From NCBI RefSeq assembly GCF_027213945.1, contig NZ_JAPWGW010000001.1, positions 310,001 through 374,000 of the forward strand: 64,000 nucleotides of DNA, given 5' to 3'. Every line of letters starts with the position of its first letter. Position 1 is the stretch's first letter. A model generated the notes under the pieces. That model searched no databases and was not told the origin of the DNA. It saw only the letters and a list, made by a program, of their open reading frames with translations. This document shows, piece by piece, positions 1-9,982 of the stretch. Made by a program: the position numbers and the translations under genes. The stretch comes from Henriciella marina (GTDB taxonomy: Bacteria > Pseudomonadota > Alphaproteobacteria > Caulobacterales > Hyphomonadaceae).

Positions 1-173
1 AGGTCGAGCTCATATCCCTCAATCCAGACCATCCAGTACGGACGCTGAAACCGTCACAAATCAGCTGGATCGCACGCATTCTGTGGGTCAGTCAGTAACC
101 CCTCCATCGTTCGCATATGCAGCACACAATACGCTTGCCCTGACGACAGTGCACGTGTCATCCAAAAGACCTG

Positions 174-1088
174 ATGGACTGGGATAAGCTCAAATCTTTC
201 CACGCTGCAGCAGAAGCTGGCAGCCTGACAGCCGCGGGCGAACGCCTCGGCATTTCGCAGTCGGCTGTCTCGCGCCAGATCTCTGCGCTTGAGGAACAGC
301 TCGGTGTCTCGCTGTTCCAGCGGCATGCACGCGGGCTGGTCCTCACGGACTCAGGACATACGCTTCATCGCTCCACCATGGACATGGCGTCTGCAGCCCA
401 GACAGCCAATGCGGCGCTTCGCGACCAGCAGGATGTGGCGCAGGGGGACCTGGTTGTGACAGCGCCCGTCGCCTTCGGGTCGACCTGGCTGGTCCCGCGC
501 CTTGGCAATTTTCTCAGCGCCAATACCGGGATGCGGATCGATCTGCGTCTTGATGATGGCGAAACGTATGACCTCCTGAAGCTGGAGGCGGAATGCGCCA
601 TTCGTCTCTGGGCGGCTGACAAGTCTGACCTGATCCAGCGCAAGCTCGGCACGGTTGCAACTAATCTCTATGCTTCCCCGGAATATCTGAAGGCGCATGG
701 TACGCCGCGCACACCGCAGGATCTCGATAATCACCGGATCATTGGCTACGGCACAGAGAATACGCCGCTGGACGCGATGAGCTGGGCCCAGCGGGTTGGC
801 CGAGATGATACATTGCCGCGCAAGGCAACGCTGCAGGTGCGAAACGTGCCAGCCATGCTTCGCGCCGTGGAAGCAGGCATCGGGATCGCTGACCTTCCAG
901 ACTATATGGTAAGTGCGGTGCCGAAGCTGGTGCGCGTGCTACCAGACCATACCGGGCCGACCTTCGACCTGTTCTTTATCTATCCAAGCGACCTCAAGCG
1001 ATCGAAGCGAATCGCCGTGTTCAGGGACTTCCTGACGGCCGAAGTAGACGCGATCAAACGCGAGAACCTGCAACTTCGCGCAAGCTGA
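174..1088 (+). CDS. LysR-family transcriptional regulator
   Basis: A 304-residue LysR-type regulator. The N-terminal winged helix-turn-helix is clear (FHAAAEAGSLTAAGERLG followed by SQSAVSRQISALE, about residues 10-45), then a linker helix and a periplasmic-binding-like effector domain from about residue 90 to 290. Length is normal for the family. The ATG at 174 begins directly before the conserved MDWDKLKSFH start. The 173 bases upstream probably hold the promoter and may be shared with a gene outside the window. LysR proteins usually control a divergently transcribed neighbour, which cannot be seen here, so target and ligand are unknown. Confidence 0.93.
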   Translation: MDWDKLKSFHAAAEAGSLTAAGERLGISQSAVSRQISALEEQLGVSLFQRHARGLVLTDSGHTLHRSTMDMASAAQTANAALRDQQDVAQGDLVVTAPVAFGSTWLVPRLGNFLSANTGMRIDLRLDDGETYDLLKLEAECAIRLWAADKSDLIQRKLGTVATNLYASPEYLKAHGTPRTPQDLDNHRIIGYGTENTPLDAMSWAQRVGRDDTLPRKATLQVRNVPAMLRAVEAGIGIADLPDYMVSAVPKLVRVLPDHTGPTFDLFFIYPSDLKRSKRIAVFRDFLTAEVDAIKRENLQLRAS

Positions 1089-1164
1089 CCCAAGGACACA
1101 TGCAGGAATGCATGTCTTCAATACTGAAACGGGTGTTTTCTTTCGCACTCGCAGCATCTAGCTG

Positions 1165-1280
1165 ACGCGCATGCCTTGGTTCCGGCTTCAGCCAATCTCC
1201 TCCGATTGTGCGTTTCCTCCCTCCAAGTAGGAACCGATACTTAGAGCCCGGCGCGATCACTCGCAGCCGGGCTTTTTTTC
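1165..1280 (+). ncRNA. Candidate sRNA with exposed CCUCC motifs
   Basis: Between the LysR stop and the convergent dps lies a structured stretch ending in a strong intrinsic terminator. GGTTCC (1178-1183) can pair with GGAACC (1230-1235). Inside it CAATC (1193-1197) pairs with GATTG (1204-1208) and leaves the hexaloop TCCTCC (1198-1203). A second unpaired tract, CCTCCCTCC, lies at 1216-1224. Loops of this anti-Shine-Dalgarno type are known from alphaproteobacterial CUCCUCCC (cuckoo-like) sRNAs. The 5' end is a guess because no convincing promoter was seen. It could be an independent sRNA, a 3'UTR-derived RNA from the LysR transcript, or only the LysR 3'UTR. Confidence 0.5.
1245..1280 (+). terminator. 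Intrinsic terminator
   Basis: AGCCCGGC (1245-1252) pairs with GCCGGGCT (1266-1273) across a 13-base loop and is followed by a run of seven to eight T. It ends the plus-strand transcript coming from the LysR gene or from the candidate sRNA inside the same gap. Confidence 0.85.
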
Positions 1281-1305
1281 TTTGATGAATTGGATTGAGT
1301 GTCTG

Positions 1306-1752
1306 TTAGATGCTGGCGCGCAACATCCATGCGGCCTTCTCGGAAATCGCAGCCCTCTGCGTCAGCAGATCCACCGTGACGATATCGCCGCTGGCTTCAG
1401 CGGCTTCGACACCGGCGCGCGCAACTTCGGCTAGCGTTTCGTGCCCGCGGACGAGATTGTTGATCATGTCCTCGGAGTCCGGAACGCCATTGTCCGGCTT
1501 GATGGTTGCGGTGGACAGCATCTCCTCCGTGGAGCCGGGCGCAAACTGGCCAAGTGATCTCAGCCGCTCCGCAAGCTCATCAAGCGCCGTCCAGAGCTCA
1601 GTGTATTGCTGCATGAAAAGCTCGTGCAGAGATTTGAAGCGCGGTCCCGTCACGTTCCAGTGATAGCCATGCGTTTTAAAGTACAGCGCATAGGTTTCAC
1701 CCAGCGCATTACGAAGCGCTTCGACCGATGCTTTTCTATCCGTATTACTCAT
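1306..1752 (-). CDS. dps: Dps family DNA-binding ferritin-like protein
   Basis: A 148-residue Dps protein: a dodecameric ferritin-like shell that oxidises and stores iron using peroxide and can protect DNA in starved or oxidatively stressed cells. The intersubunit ferroxidase ligands are all present at the positions typical of the family: His31 (GYHWNVTGP), His43, Asp58 and Glu62 (ALDELAERL). The ATG at 1752 follows a purine-rich GGGAGGT. The gene stands alone, convergent with the LysR/sRNA unit. There is no long Lys-rich N-terminal tail, so direct DNA binding is uncertain. Confidence 0.93.
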   Translation of the reverse strand: MSNTDRKASVEALRNALGETYALYFKTHGYHWNVTGPRFKSLHELFMQQYTELWTALDELAERLRSLGQFAPGSTEEMLSTATIKPDNGVPDSEDMINNLVRGHETLAEVARAGVEAAEASGDIVTVDLLTQRAAISEKAAWMLRASI

Positions 1753-1892
1753 CCCGATACCTCCCGACGTGTCTCAACGTCTTTAGTGATTGCTGATGGT
1801 ACTAAAATGGGAACGGGCAGGCGAGCAAACAAATCGGATTTAGACGCCCCAGCCATAGAACTTTCCAATGGCTGATGCGTGATAGGGGGTGC

Positions 1893-3284
<1,392 letters not shown>

Positions 3285-3303
3285 CTATTAGGTTAGCTCC
3301 AGC

Positions 3304-5193
3304 ATGTCAGACACTTCTTCCAACAAACCGGCCCGGCGCGGCGTCGATGTCATCAAGGACAATCTGAAACGCCTGCCCTCAAAGCCCGGCGTCTACCGCA
3401 TGTTCGGCACAAAGGATGAAGTGCTCTACGTCGGCAAGGCCCGCAATTTGAAGGCGCGTGTGTCGAACTATTCCCGGCTCGGCGGTCACACGCAGCGCAT
3501 CGCGGCGATGATCGCGCTGACCGCCCGGATGGAGTTTGTTGTCACCGAGACAGAGACCGAGGCCCTGCTGCTGGAAGCGAGCCTCATCAAGTCACTGAAG
3601 CCGCGCTTCAATATCCTGCTGCGCGATGACAAATCCTTCCCTTACATCCTGATCCGACGCGATCATGACTATCCGCAGATCCTGAAATATCGCGGCTCCA
3701 AACAGGACAGGGGCGACTATTTCGGACCCTTCGCCAGCGCCAATGCGGTGACCCGCACCCTCGACACACTGCAGAAGGCCTTCCTGCTACGAACCTGCGA
3801 GGACAGCGTCTTCTCCCAGCGCACCCGGCCCTGCATGTTGCACCAGATCAAGCGTTGCTCTGCCCCCTGCGTCGATCTCGTCAGCGAGAAGTCGTACACC
3901 AAGCTTGCCGATCAGGCGGCTGACTTCCTGAAAGGCAAGGCCACCGACCTTCAGGCTGACCTTGCCAGCGAGATGGAAGCGGCCGCCGAGAATATGGAGT
4001 TCGAGCGCGCGGCAAGCCTGCGAGACCGCATCCGGGCACTGGCAGTCGTCCGTGCGCAGCAGGACATCAATCCGGACGGGATCGAGGAAGCAGATATCTT
4101 CGCCATCGCCATGGAAGGCGGACAGTCGGCCGTGCAGGTGTTCTTTATCCGCGCCGGGCAGAACTGGGGCGCGACCATCCACTTCCCTCGTCACGAGAAG
4201 GAAGAGACCGCGCCAGAAATTCTCTCCGCGTTCCTCGTCCAGTTCTATGACAAGCGCCCTCCGCCAAAGCTGGTCCTGACCAATCAGGCACCCGACCAGG
4301 GTGAGCTGATCGCCGAAGCTCTTGAGCTGAAGTCGAACCGCAAGGTCGAAATCCGCACACCCCAGCGCGGTGACAAGCGTGAGCTCGTCGCGCAAGCAAC
4401 GCGCAATGCGGCCGAAGCCCTTTCGCGCAAACTGGCTGAAACCGCGAGCCAGCAACGCCTGCTCAAGGATCTCGCAAAAACGTTCGACCTGCAGGGTGAG
4501 CCGAAACGAGTTGAGGTCTACGATAACAGCCACATCCAGGGCTCAAATGCCGTCGGCGGTATGGTGGTTGCCGGGCCTGAAGGCTTCATCAAGGGCCAGT
4601 ATCGAAAGTTCAACATCAAGGACACATCGCTGGAACCGGCCGATGATTACGGCATGATGCGGGAAGTCATGCGCCGGCGCTTCAAGCGCCTGCTCAAGGA
4701 AGCCGACGAGCAGAAGGTCGCTATTTCAGAGCTGGAAACCTATCCGGACCTCGTCCTCATCGACGGGGGCCTCGGCCAGCTAAGCGCCGTGACCGAGACT
4801 CTGACGGAACTTGGCCTCAGCACTGACGATGTGACGCTTGTTTCCATTGCGAAAGGGCCCGACCGTAATGCGGGGCGCGAGAAATTTTTCCGCCCCGGCA
4901 AGGCACCTTTTCAACTGCCGCCTGACACGCCCGTGCTTTACTATCTACAGCGCTTGCGCGACGAAGCGCACCGCTGGGCCATTGGCGCACACCGTGCCAA
5001 GCGCTCTGCCGACATAAAATCCTCCCCGCTGGATGAGATTGAAGGGATCGGCCCGTCCCGCAAAAAAGCACTTTTGCATCACTTCGGGTCGGCAAAAGGC
5101 GTGTCACGTGCGAAGCTGGTTGATCTTGAAAGCGTTGAGGGAATCAATCGCTCACTCGCTGAACGCATCTATGGCCATTTCAATGGCGGTTAG
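3304..5193 (+). CDS. uvrC: Excinuclease ABC subunit C
   Basis: A 629-residue UvrC, the nuclease that makes both incisions in nucleotide excision repair after UvrAB loads it at a lesion. The N-terminal GIY-YIG domain is present (KPGVYRMFG then VLYVGKARNLKARV, residues about 25-50). A UVR motif for contact with UvrB follows (ENMEFERAASLRDRIRAL, near residue 240). The C-terminal RNase H-like nuclease has VEVYDNSHIQGS and LVLIDGGLGQL. The end carries helix-hairpin-helix repeats (EIEGIGPSRKKALLHHFGS). Length is normal. pgsA starts 6 bases after the stop, indicating co-transcription. Confidence 0.97.
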   Translation: MSDTSSNKPARRGVDVIKDNLKRLPSKPGVYRMFGTKDEVLYVGKARNLKARVSNYSRLGGHTQRIAAMIALTARMEFVVTETETEALLLEASLIKSLKPRFNILLRDDKSFPYILIRRDHDYPQILKYRGSKQDRGDYFGPFASANAVTRTLDTLQKAFLLRTCEDSVFSQRTRPCMLHQIKRCSAPCVDLVSEKSYTKLADQAADFLKGKATDLQADLASEMEAAAENMEFERAASLRDRIRALAVVRAQQDINPDGIEEADIFAIAMEGGQSAVQVFFIRAGQNWGATIHFPRHEKEETAPEILSAFLVQFYDKRPPPKLVLTNQAPDQGELIAEALELKSNRKVEIRTPQRGDKRELVAQATRNAAEALSRKLAETASQQRLLKDLAKTFDLQGEPKRVEVYDNSHIQGSNAVGGMVVAGPEGFIKGQYRKFNIKDTSLEPADDYGMMREVMRRRFKRLLKEADEQKVAISELETYPDLVLIDGGLGQLSAVTETLTELGLSTDDVTLVSIAKGPDRNAGREKFFRPGKAPFQLPPDTPVLYYLQRLRDEAHRWAIGAHRAKRSADIKSSPLDEIEGIGPSRKKALLHHFGSAKGVSRAKLVDLESVEGINRSLAERIYGHFNGG

Positions 5194-5199
5194 GACAGC

Positions 5200-5832
5200 A
5201 TGACTTTGAAATGGCTGCCAAATGCCCTGACGATCGCACGCTGTATTCTGGCGATCGTTGTCGGTTACACCATTCTGGACTTCGACAGGAATCTGCGCGC
5301 CGGTGATGGCGCCGGCCTCATGGCCTTTCTGCCATTCGCACTCTTCTCCTTCGTGGCACTGACGGACTGGCTCGACGGTTGGCTTGCCCGGAAACTGAAC
5401 GCTGAATCGGCTTTCGGCGCACGGCTTGACCCCATCGGCGACAAGCTGCTGTCAGCGTCCACCCTGCTGGCGCTCTCCTTTATCGAAAATTGGGCCTGGT
5501 ACATAACCTTACCCACGCTCGCCATTGTCAGCCGCGACGTGCTTATCACCGCCATGCGCGAAGCGATGGGCAACCCGGGCACGATGAAAGTGTCGAACAG
5601 CGCCAAGATGAAGACCGCGCTGGTGCTGGGCGGCATTGCGCTGGTCCTGCTCGGTATGGCGATTAGTGCCATCACATCTGACGCTGATACCTATTCGCCA
5701 AACTGGGTTCTGTCTCGCGGCACGCTGCTGGCAGGTCTCGTCATGGTATGGGTTGCCGCAGTCCTCGCCGTGATGACGGCTGTGGAGTATGTGAAGGGCC
5801 TGACCGCATCAGACGACGACCCTCACCAATAG
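5200..5832 (+). CDS. pgsA: CDP-diacylglycerol-glycerol-3-phosphate 3-phosphatidyltransferase
   Basis: A 210-residue inner-membrane enzyme that makes phosphatidylglycerol phosphate from CDP-diacylglycerol and glycerol-3-phosphate, the committed step to PG and cardiolipin. The CDP-alcohol phosphotransferase signature is intact around residues 60-90: DWLDGWLARKL followed by GARLDPIGDKLL, supplying the metal-binding aspartates. Several hydrophobic segments surround it. It sits 6 bases behind uvrC, an association also seen in other proteobacteria. Its last 10 bases overlap the end of the convergent NUDIX gene. Confidence 0.95.
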   Translation: MTLKWLPNALTIARCILAIVVGYTILDFDRNLRAGDGAGLMAFLPFALFSFVALTDWLDGWLARKLNAESAFGARLDPIGDKLLSASTLLALSFIENWAWYITLPTLAIVSRDVLITAMREAMGNPGTMKVSNSAKMKTALVLGGIALVLLGMAISAITSDADTYSPNWVLSRGTLLAGLVMVWVAAVLAVMTAVEYVKGLTASDDDPHQ

Positions 5833-6281
5833 CCGTCATTCGGTCCGTCCGCGAAGATTTCAGCGACGCGCCGCTGCGTCGCCGGCGTCGTATCAGTTGG
5901 CAGGGCATGTGGGTCTGCCCAGACGATCTCTGATATCTCCCCAACACTTGTCGCCTCCCCGCCCACCCATTCGCCGGGGCGCAAGTGATAGAAGACGACA
6001 TGGTCGTTCGGAAAGACCGCCTCATTCGAATAGATACCGACAAGGCGCGGCACGCCGGTCAGCTCGACACCGCCTTCTTCCTTTAGCTCACGAAGCAATG
6101 AAACGCTGGCAATCTCGCCTTTCTCCACGCCCCCGCCTGGCAGATAGAGCCCCTTGGTATAGGTATGGCGCACCAGCAGGACCTTGCCGTCAGACCGCTC
6201 CACCAGAGCGCGAACACCAAGTGTCATTGGACGCCTGAACCGGAACCACGCCTGAAAGATCCGCTGTCTTATACGCGTCAT
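5823..6281 (-). CDS. NUDIX hydrolase
   Basis: A 152-residue NUDIX protein. The box reads GGGVEKGE...RELKEEGGVEL, matching GX5EX7REUXEEXGU with all metal-binding glutamates. Members cleave nucleoside diphosphates linked to another group; the substrate here is unknown. The frame allows an upstream TTG at 6293, but the ATG at 6281 (MTRIRQR) is preferred. The 3' end overlaps pgsA by 10 bases in convergent orientation, so the two transcripts are complementary at their ends. Confidence 0.85.
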   Translation of the reverse strand: MTRIRQRIFQAWFRFRRPMTLGVRALVERSDGKVLLVRHTYTKGLYLPGGGVEKGEIASVSLLRELKEEGGVELTGVPRLVGIYSNEAVFPNDHVVFYHLRPGEWVGGEATSVGEISEIVWADPHALPTDTTPATQRRVAEIFADGPNDGYW

Positions 6282-6371
6282 AACTGGACCCAATCTATGA
6301 AAACGCCCCTCGCCAAACGGGCTAACACAGTCTAGTTAGCGCAACGAACGACGAATTCGGAGCTAAAGACC

Positions 6372-6452
6372 ATGTTTGCACTCATCGCAATCGGCGCGAC
6401 GGTCGCCATTTTCGCCATCCTGAACCTGATCGACTATCGCCGGCTCGACTAG
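6372..6452 (+). CDS. Small single-pass membrane protein (26 aa)
   Basis: A 26-codon frame beginning MFALIAIGATVAIFAILN and ending in a charged YRRLD tail. It forms one hydrophobic helix with an N-out/C-in charge pattern. A GGAG at 6359-6362 lies 9 bases before the ATG, a proper ribosome binding site. It sits in the gap between the NUDIX gene and the antiporter and could be translated with the antiporter. Function unknown. Conservation in related genomes would decide whether it is real. Confidence 0.5.
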   Translation: MFALIAIGATVAIFAILNLIDYRRLD

Positions 6453-6470
6453 GTCGCCTGAACAGTACCC

Positions 6471-7463
6471 TTGCCTGATCTGACGCTTCTCGCAGCCCTT
6501 GTTGGCGGCCTCGTCATTCTCGCCTTCGCGGGCGACTTTCTCGTAAATGGGGCTGTGGCACTTGCACGCCGGATAGGTGTGTCCCCACTCGTGGCCGGCA
6601 TTCTTATTGTCGGCTTCGGCACCTCGGCCCCAGAAATGGTGGTCGCAGTAGATGCGTCCAGCCAGGGGCAGCCTGGTATTGCTATTGGCAACATCGTCGG
6701 CTCGAACATCGCCAATGTCTGGCTGGTGCTCGCCGTCCCGGCTTTCCTGATCCCTCTCGCAACGCAGCAGTTCGGTCTCCGCCGGTCCTACTGGATTATG
6801 ATTGCGGTAACGGCACTCTGGATCGGCTGGACGGCCTTCTTGCCGCTGACACCGGTCTTTGGCTTCATTCTGCTGGGCAGCCTCATCATCTATTCAATCC
6901 TGATGCTGGTCTGGACGTCGCAAGGCATTCGGAAGGGCATTGACGTCGGCCTTGAGGATGAGGGCGAGTCGCTGGGCACAACCGCCATGTGGCTGAACCT
7001 GATCGTCGGTCTTGTGGGCCTGCCGCTCGGCGCACACCTTATTGTCGAAGGCGGCGTCGGCATCGCGCGCGTCTACGCAGTACCGGAAGAGGTGATCGGC
7101 CTGACACTGCTCGCCATCGGCACATCCCTGCCAGAGCTTGGTGCCGGCATAGCCGCCGGCCTTCGCCGCCGCGGCGAGGTTGTCATCGGCAACGTTATTG
7201 GCTCGAATATCTTCAACCTGGCTGGCTCCGGTGCAATCATCGCCTTCTTCGGTCCGACAGAACTTGCCCCAACCTTTCTTCAGTTCGACCACTGGGCACT
7301 CGCAGCTGCCGCCATAGTTCTCGGCCTGTTCGTCCTGTCCCGCAGCCGGGTTACGCGGATTGCAGCTCTCGCGATGCTGCTGGCCTATGCCGCGTATATC
7401 TACGGCCTTGTGCATGGCTGGGACATTACAGGCGAAGTGGAGAACTGGATTGGCAGATCATAA
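6471..7463 (+). CDS. Calcium/sodium antiporter (CaCA family)
   Basis: A 330-residue inner-membrane cation exchanger of the YrbG/K+-dependent Na+/Ca2+ exchanger type. Both alpha repeats are obvious: GFGTSAPE with GNIVGSNIANV in the first half (about residues 45-85) and AIGTSLPE with GNVIGSNIFN in the second (about 220-260). These form the ion pathway. About ten hydrophobic segments are visible. The start used is TTG at 6471, giving PDLTLLAALVGG; the Shine-Dalgarno is weak. The SDR gene begins inside its last 14 bases, so they are translationally linked. Confidence 0.92.
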   Translation: MPDLTLLAALVGGLVILAFAGDFLVNGAVALARRIGVSPLVAGILIVGFGTSAPEMVVAVDASSQGQPGIAIGNIVGSNIANVWLVLAVPAFLIPLATQQFGLRRSYWIMIAVTALWIGWTAFLPLTPVFGFILLGSLIIYSILMLVWTSQGIRKGIDVGLEDEGESLGTTAMWLNLIVGLVGLPLGAHLIVEGGVGIARVYAVPEEVIGLTLLAIGTSLPELGAGIAAGLRRRGEVVIGNVIGSNIFNLAGSGAIIAFFGPTELAPTFLQFDHWALAAAAIVLGLFVLSRSRVTRIAALAMLLAYAAYIYGLVHGWDITGEVENWIGRS

Positions 7464-8217
7464 GCTGACCCCCAAACGCGCGCTGATCACCGGCGCTGGC
7501 AAACGCATCGGGCGCGCCTTGGCTGAAGCGCTTGGCGAAGATGGCTGGAGCGTTGCCGTGCATTACCGCTCTTCAGCGGACGGCGCTCAGGAAACTGCTG
7601 ACGCCATCAGCAAGGCGGGCGGCATAGGCGTTATCGTCCAAGGCGATCTCACCGAAGAAAAAGACCTCAAGGCACTCATCCCTTCTGCGCAGGATCTGCT
7701 CGGTGGGCCGCTGCGGCTGCTGGTCAATTCCGCGTCGGCTTTCGAGGACGACACCGCGCTCGATCATGACCGGCAAGGGTGGGACCTTCATTTCGACGCC
7801 AATTTGCGCGCGCCAATTGCGCTCTCGCAGGCCTTCGCCAAAGCCCTGCCGGGTGACGAGAAAGGTCTCATAATCAATGTGATTGACCAGCGGGTCTGGA
7901 AGCTCAATCCGCAATTCTTTACCTACACCCTATCCAAGGCTGCCCTGCTGACGGCGACGAAAACACTGGCACAGGCGCTCGCCCCGGATATTCGGGTGAA
8001 CGGCATCGGCCCCGGCCCGACCCTCGCCAGCGTTCATCAGAGCGAAGACGAGTTTGAGGCCGAGAGACAGGCAACGCTGACCCGCAAAGGCTCCCGCCCG
8101 GAAGAGATCGTGCGCGCGATGCGCTACCTTATTGCTGCTGATAGTGTCACTGGGCAGATGATTGCCGCCGATGGTGGCCAACACCTCATGTGGCAGACAC
8201 CCGACACGCAGGTCTGA
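7450..8217 (+). CDS. SDR oxidoreductase, pteridine-reductase-like
   Basis: A classical short-chain dehydrogenase of 255 residues. The cofactor motif is TGAGKRIG, whose Arg/Lys in place of the usual middle glycine is typical of NADPH-dependent pteridine reductases (PTR1/FolM). The catalytic motif is YTLSKAAL, followed by RVNGIGPGP and a C-terminal VTGQMIAADGGQHL. TTG at 7450 is chosen because GGAG lies 7 bases upstream and the protein then starts just before KRALITG. The frame is open to 7360 but that part overlaps the antiporter. The stop overlaps the next gene's ATG (TGATG). A role in pterin metabolism is inference. Confidence 0.85.
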   Translation: MADHKLTPKRALITGAGKRIGRALAEALGEDGWSVAVHYRSSADGAQETADAISKAGGIGVIVQGDLTEEKDLKALIPSAQDLLGGPLRLLVNSASAFEDDTALDHDRQGWDLHFDANLRAPIALSQAFAKALPGDEKGLIINVIDQRVWKLNPQFFTYTLSKAALLTATKTLAQALAPDIRVNGIGPGPTLASVHQSEDEFEAERQATLTRKGSRPEEIVRAMRYLIAADSVTGQMIAADGGQHLMWQTPDTQV

Positions 8218-9239
8218 TGAATTTCTCTTCCGATACATCCGCCCCTGCACACCCCGCCGTTCTTGAAGCGCTTGCTGGCGTAAATAGCGGCATGCAGGGC
8301 AGCTACGGCGCCGATGAAGTGACAACACGCCTTCGCAATGAGCTGACGCGTGTGCTTGAGACGGAAGATTTTGACTTCTGGCTGTGCGCCTCGGGCACAG
8401 CGGCAAACGCGCTTGCCCTCTCCTGCTTCTGCCCGCCCATGGGGGCCATCCTCTGTCATGACGAGGCCCATATTGCACGGGACGAACGCTCCGCGCCTGA
8501 ATTCTTTACCGGCGGCGGCAAGCTGCAGCTCCTACCCGGCGAAGGCGCACAGATTGACGAGTTGGCATTGCGCGAGGCACTCGCCGGGATCAAGCCAGAC
8601 TTTGTGCATGAGACGCCTGCCCATGTGCTGTCGCTTACCAACCTCACCGAATCTGGCACCGCCTACGCGGCCGCGCAGGTGAAGCACTTCAGCGCGCTCG
8701 CGAAGGATGTAGGTCTCACGGTCCACCTTGATGGTGCGCGGCTTGCCAATGCCCTTGTTTCGACAGGCGCATCACCTGCTGAGATGAGCTGGAAGGCTGG
8801 CGTTGATGTGCTCACGCTAGGCCTGACCAAGACGGGCGCGATGGGATGCGAGATCATCATCCTGTTCGGCAATGCCCGGCAGAAATTCAATGAGTTGAAA
8901 GCCCGCGCAAAGCGCTCCGGCCACATGCCGCCCAAAATGCGCTACCTTGCGGCACAAGCGATCGCCATGTTTGCAGACGATCGCTGGCTCAGCCTCGCCG
9001 CCACTGCAAATCAGCGCGCGCGAGAGATCTCAAATCTACTTTGCCGCGACGGCCAAACTCAGCTCGTCCACCCGGTTCAGGGCAATGAGATATTCGTGCG
9101 CCTCAGCGAGACAAACCTTCGCGCGTTGACGGATGCAGGCGCAACCTTCTATCCATGGATTGGTGGCTCTCACCGACTGGTAACGAGTTGGTCCACCCCC
9201 GCAGAGACGGTGGAGCGACTCTCGGACCTACTTGCCTGA
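8217..9239 (+). CDS. Low-specificity L-threonine aldolase-like enzyme
   Basis: A 340-residue PLP-dependent enzyme of the beta-eliminating lyase/threonine aldolase group, cleaving L-threonine or allo-threonine to glycine and acetaldehyde. It opens NFSSDTSAPAHPAVLEAL. It contains the HLDGARLANAL segment, whose Asp contacts the PLP pyridine nitrogen, and LGLTKTGAMG with the presumed PLP lysine. The ATG at 8217 shares a base with the SDR stop, supporting coupled translation. The 3' end overlaps the convergent TetR gene by 12 bases. The exact amino-acid substrate is not shown by sequence. Confidence 0.88.
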   Translation: MNFSSDTSAPAHPAVLEALAGVNSGMQGSYGADEVTTRLRNELTRVLETEDFDFWLCASGTAANALALSCFCPPMGAILCHDEAHIARDERSAPEFFTGGGKLQLLPGEGAQIDELALREALAGIKPDFVHETPAHVLSLTNLTESGTAYAAAQVKHFSALAKDVGLTVHLDGARLANALVSTGASPAEMSWKAGVDVLTLGLTKTGAMGCEIIILFGNARQKFNELKARAKRSGHMPPKMRYLAAQAIAMFADDRWLSLAATANQRAREISNLLCRDGQTQLVHPVQGNEIFVRLSETNLRALTDAGATFYPWIGGSHRLVTSWSTPAETVERLSDLLA

Positions 9240-9869
9240 TGGCCCCTTGGATGACCGCAGGCCGTCGAGCAGCCATTTGCCCACTCTGTCGAAGTAGGCC
9301 TCCTCATCAAGCGGCTGGTGAACTTTGCCTTTCAGGACTTCCTGGTGCACGACGCGAAGAAGAGAGGCAGACACAATGAGGATGGCGGCGTGACGCGCTT
9401 CATCAAACGTCGTCAAACCATCTTTCGAACGCACGAGGCGCTCGGCGACCGAGTCAATTCCGGCAGACAGGAATTGCTTGAGGTAAAACTTCTGTATGCC
9501 CTCGTCACCCATGGCCTCACGAATACCAAAGGCGTGCACCCTCACATACCCGTCCGTTTTGGTAAGCACCGCCATTTGCCTGAAATAGCCTGTGACGGCA
9601 TCATCCAGACTATCCTGAGGCTGGCTCAGGGCTTCCCTTAGAGGCACGGAACGTTCGGTAATCTGCTCCAGCAGGTGGATTATCAGGCCAGTCCGATCCG
9701 TGAAGTAATGCCGTAGAGTTGGCTCAGAGGTCTCGGCTGCGATGGCCAGTTGTCTGAAAGAGGGTCGTTCGACGCCATCCCTTAACACAAAAGCCAGAAG
9801 TTTATCGGTCAGCGCCTGCTTCTTTTGCTCAAAATCTTGATTTCGGACCCCTGCCGGCCTCGCCATCAT
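9228..9869 (-). CDS. TetR/AcrR-family transcriptional regulator
   Basis: A 213-residue regulator with an N-terminal TetR-type helix-turn-helix (SFRQLAIAAETSEPTLRHYF, about residues 37-57) and an all-helical ligand-binding domain for the rest. Its gene is alone on the minus strand, convergent with the aldolase gene. The AT-rich 5' region holds a near-palindrome at 9905-9920 that could be an autoregulatory operator. Ligand and targets unknown. Confidence 0.88.
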   Translation of the reverse strand: MMARPAGVRNQDFEQKKQALTDKLLAFVLRDGVERPSFRQLAIAAETSEPTLRHYFTDRTGLIIHLLEQITERSVPLREALSQPQDSLDDAVTGYFRQMAVLTKTDGYVRVHAFGIREAMGDEGIQKFYLKQFLSAGIDSVAERLVRSKDGLTTFDEARHAAILIVSASLLRVVHQEVLKGKVHQPLDEEAYFDRVGKWLLDGLRSSKGPSGK

Positions 9870-9904
9870 CTCTCCTCAAGATATTTTCAAGGCGCGTCTA
9901 TTTC

Positions 9905-9920
9905 TATAGAGCGCTTTATA
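9905..9920. promoter_or_regulatory. Candidate TetR operator
   Basis: TATAGAGCGCTTTATA is a 16-base palindrome broken at one symmetric pair, 36-51 bases upstream of the TetR start. TetR proteins commonly repress their own promoter through such sites. Assignment is by position and symmetry only. Confidence 0.35.
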
Positions 9921-9982
9921 TAAAACTATATTATTCAATACATTGAGAAGGTAGTTGGTTTCTTACTGCGGTCAAAAAAAAT

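Noticed and set aside
54-326. Minus-strand frame opposite the LysR start
   Set aside because: Overlaps the LysR HTH coding region; no domain or ribosome site.
3787-4533. 248-codon frame antisense to uvrC
   Set aside because: Entirely inside uvrC with no supporting signal.
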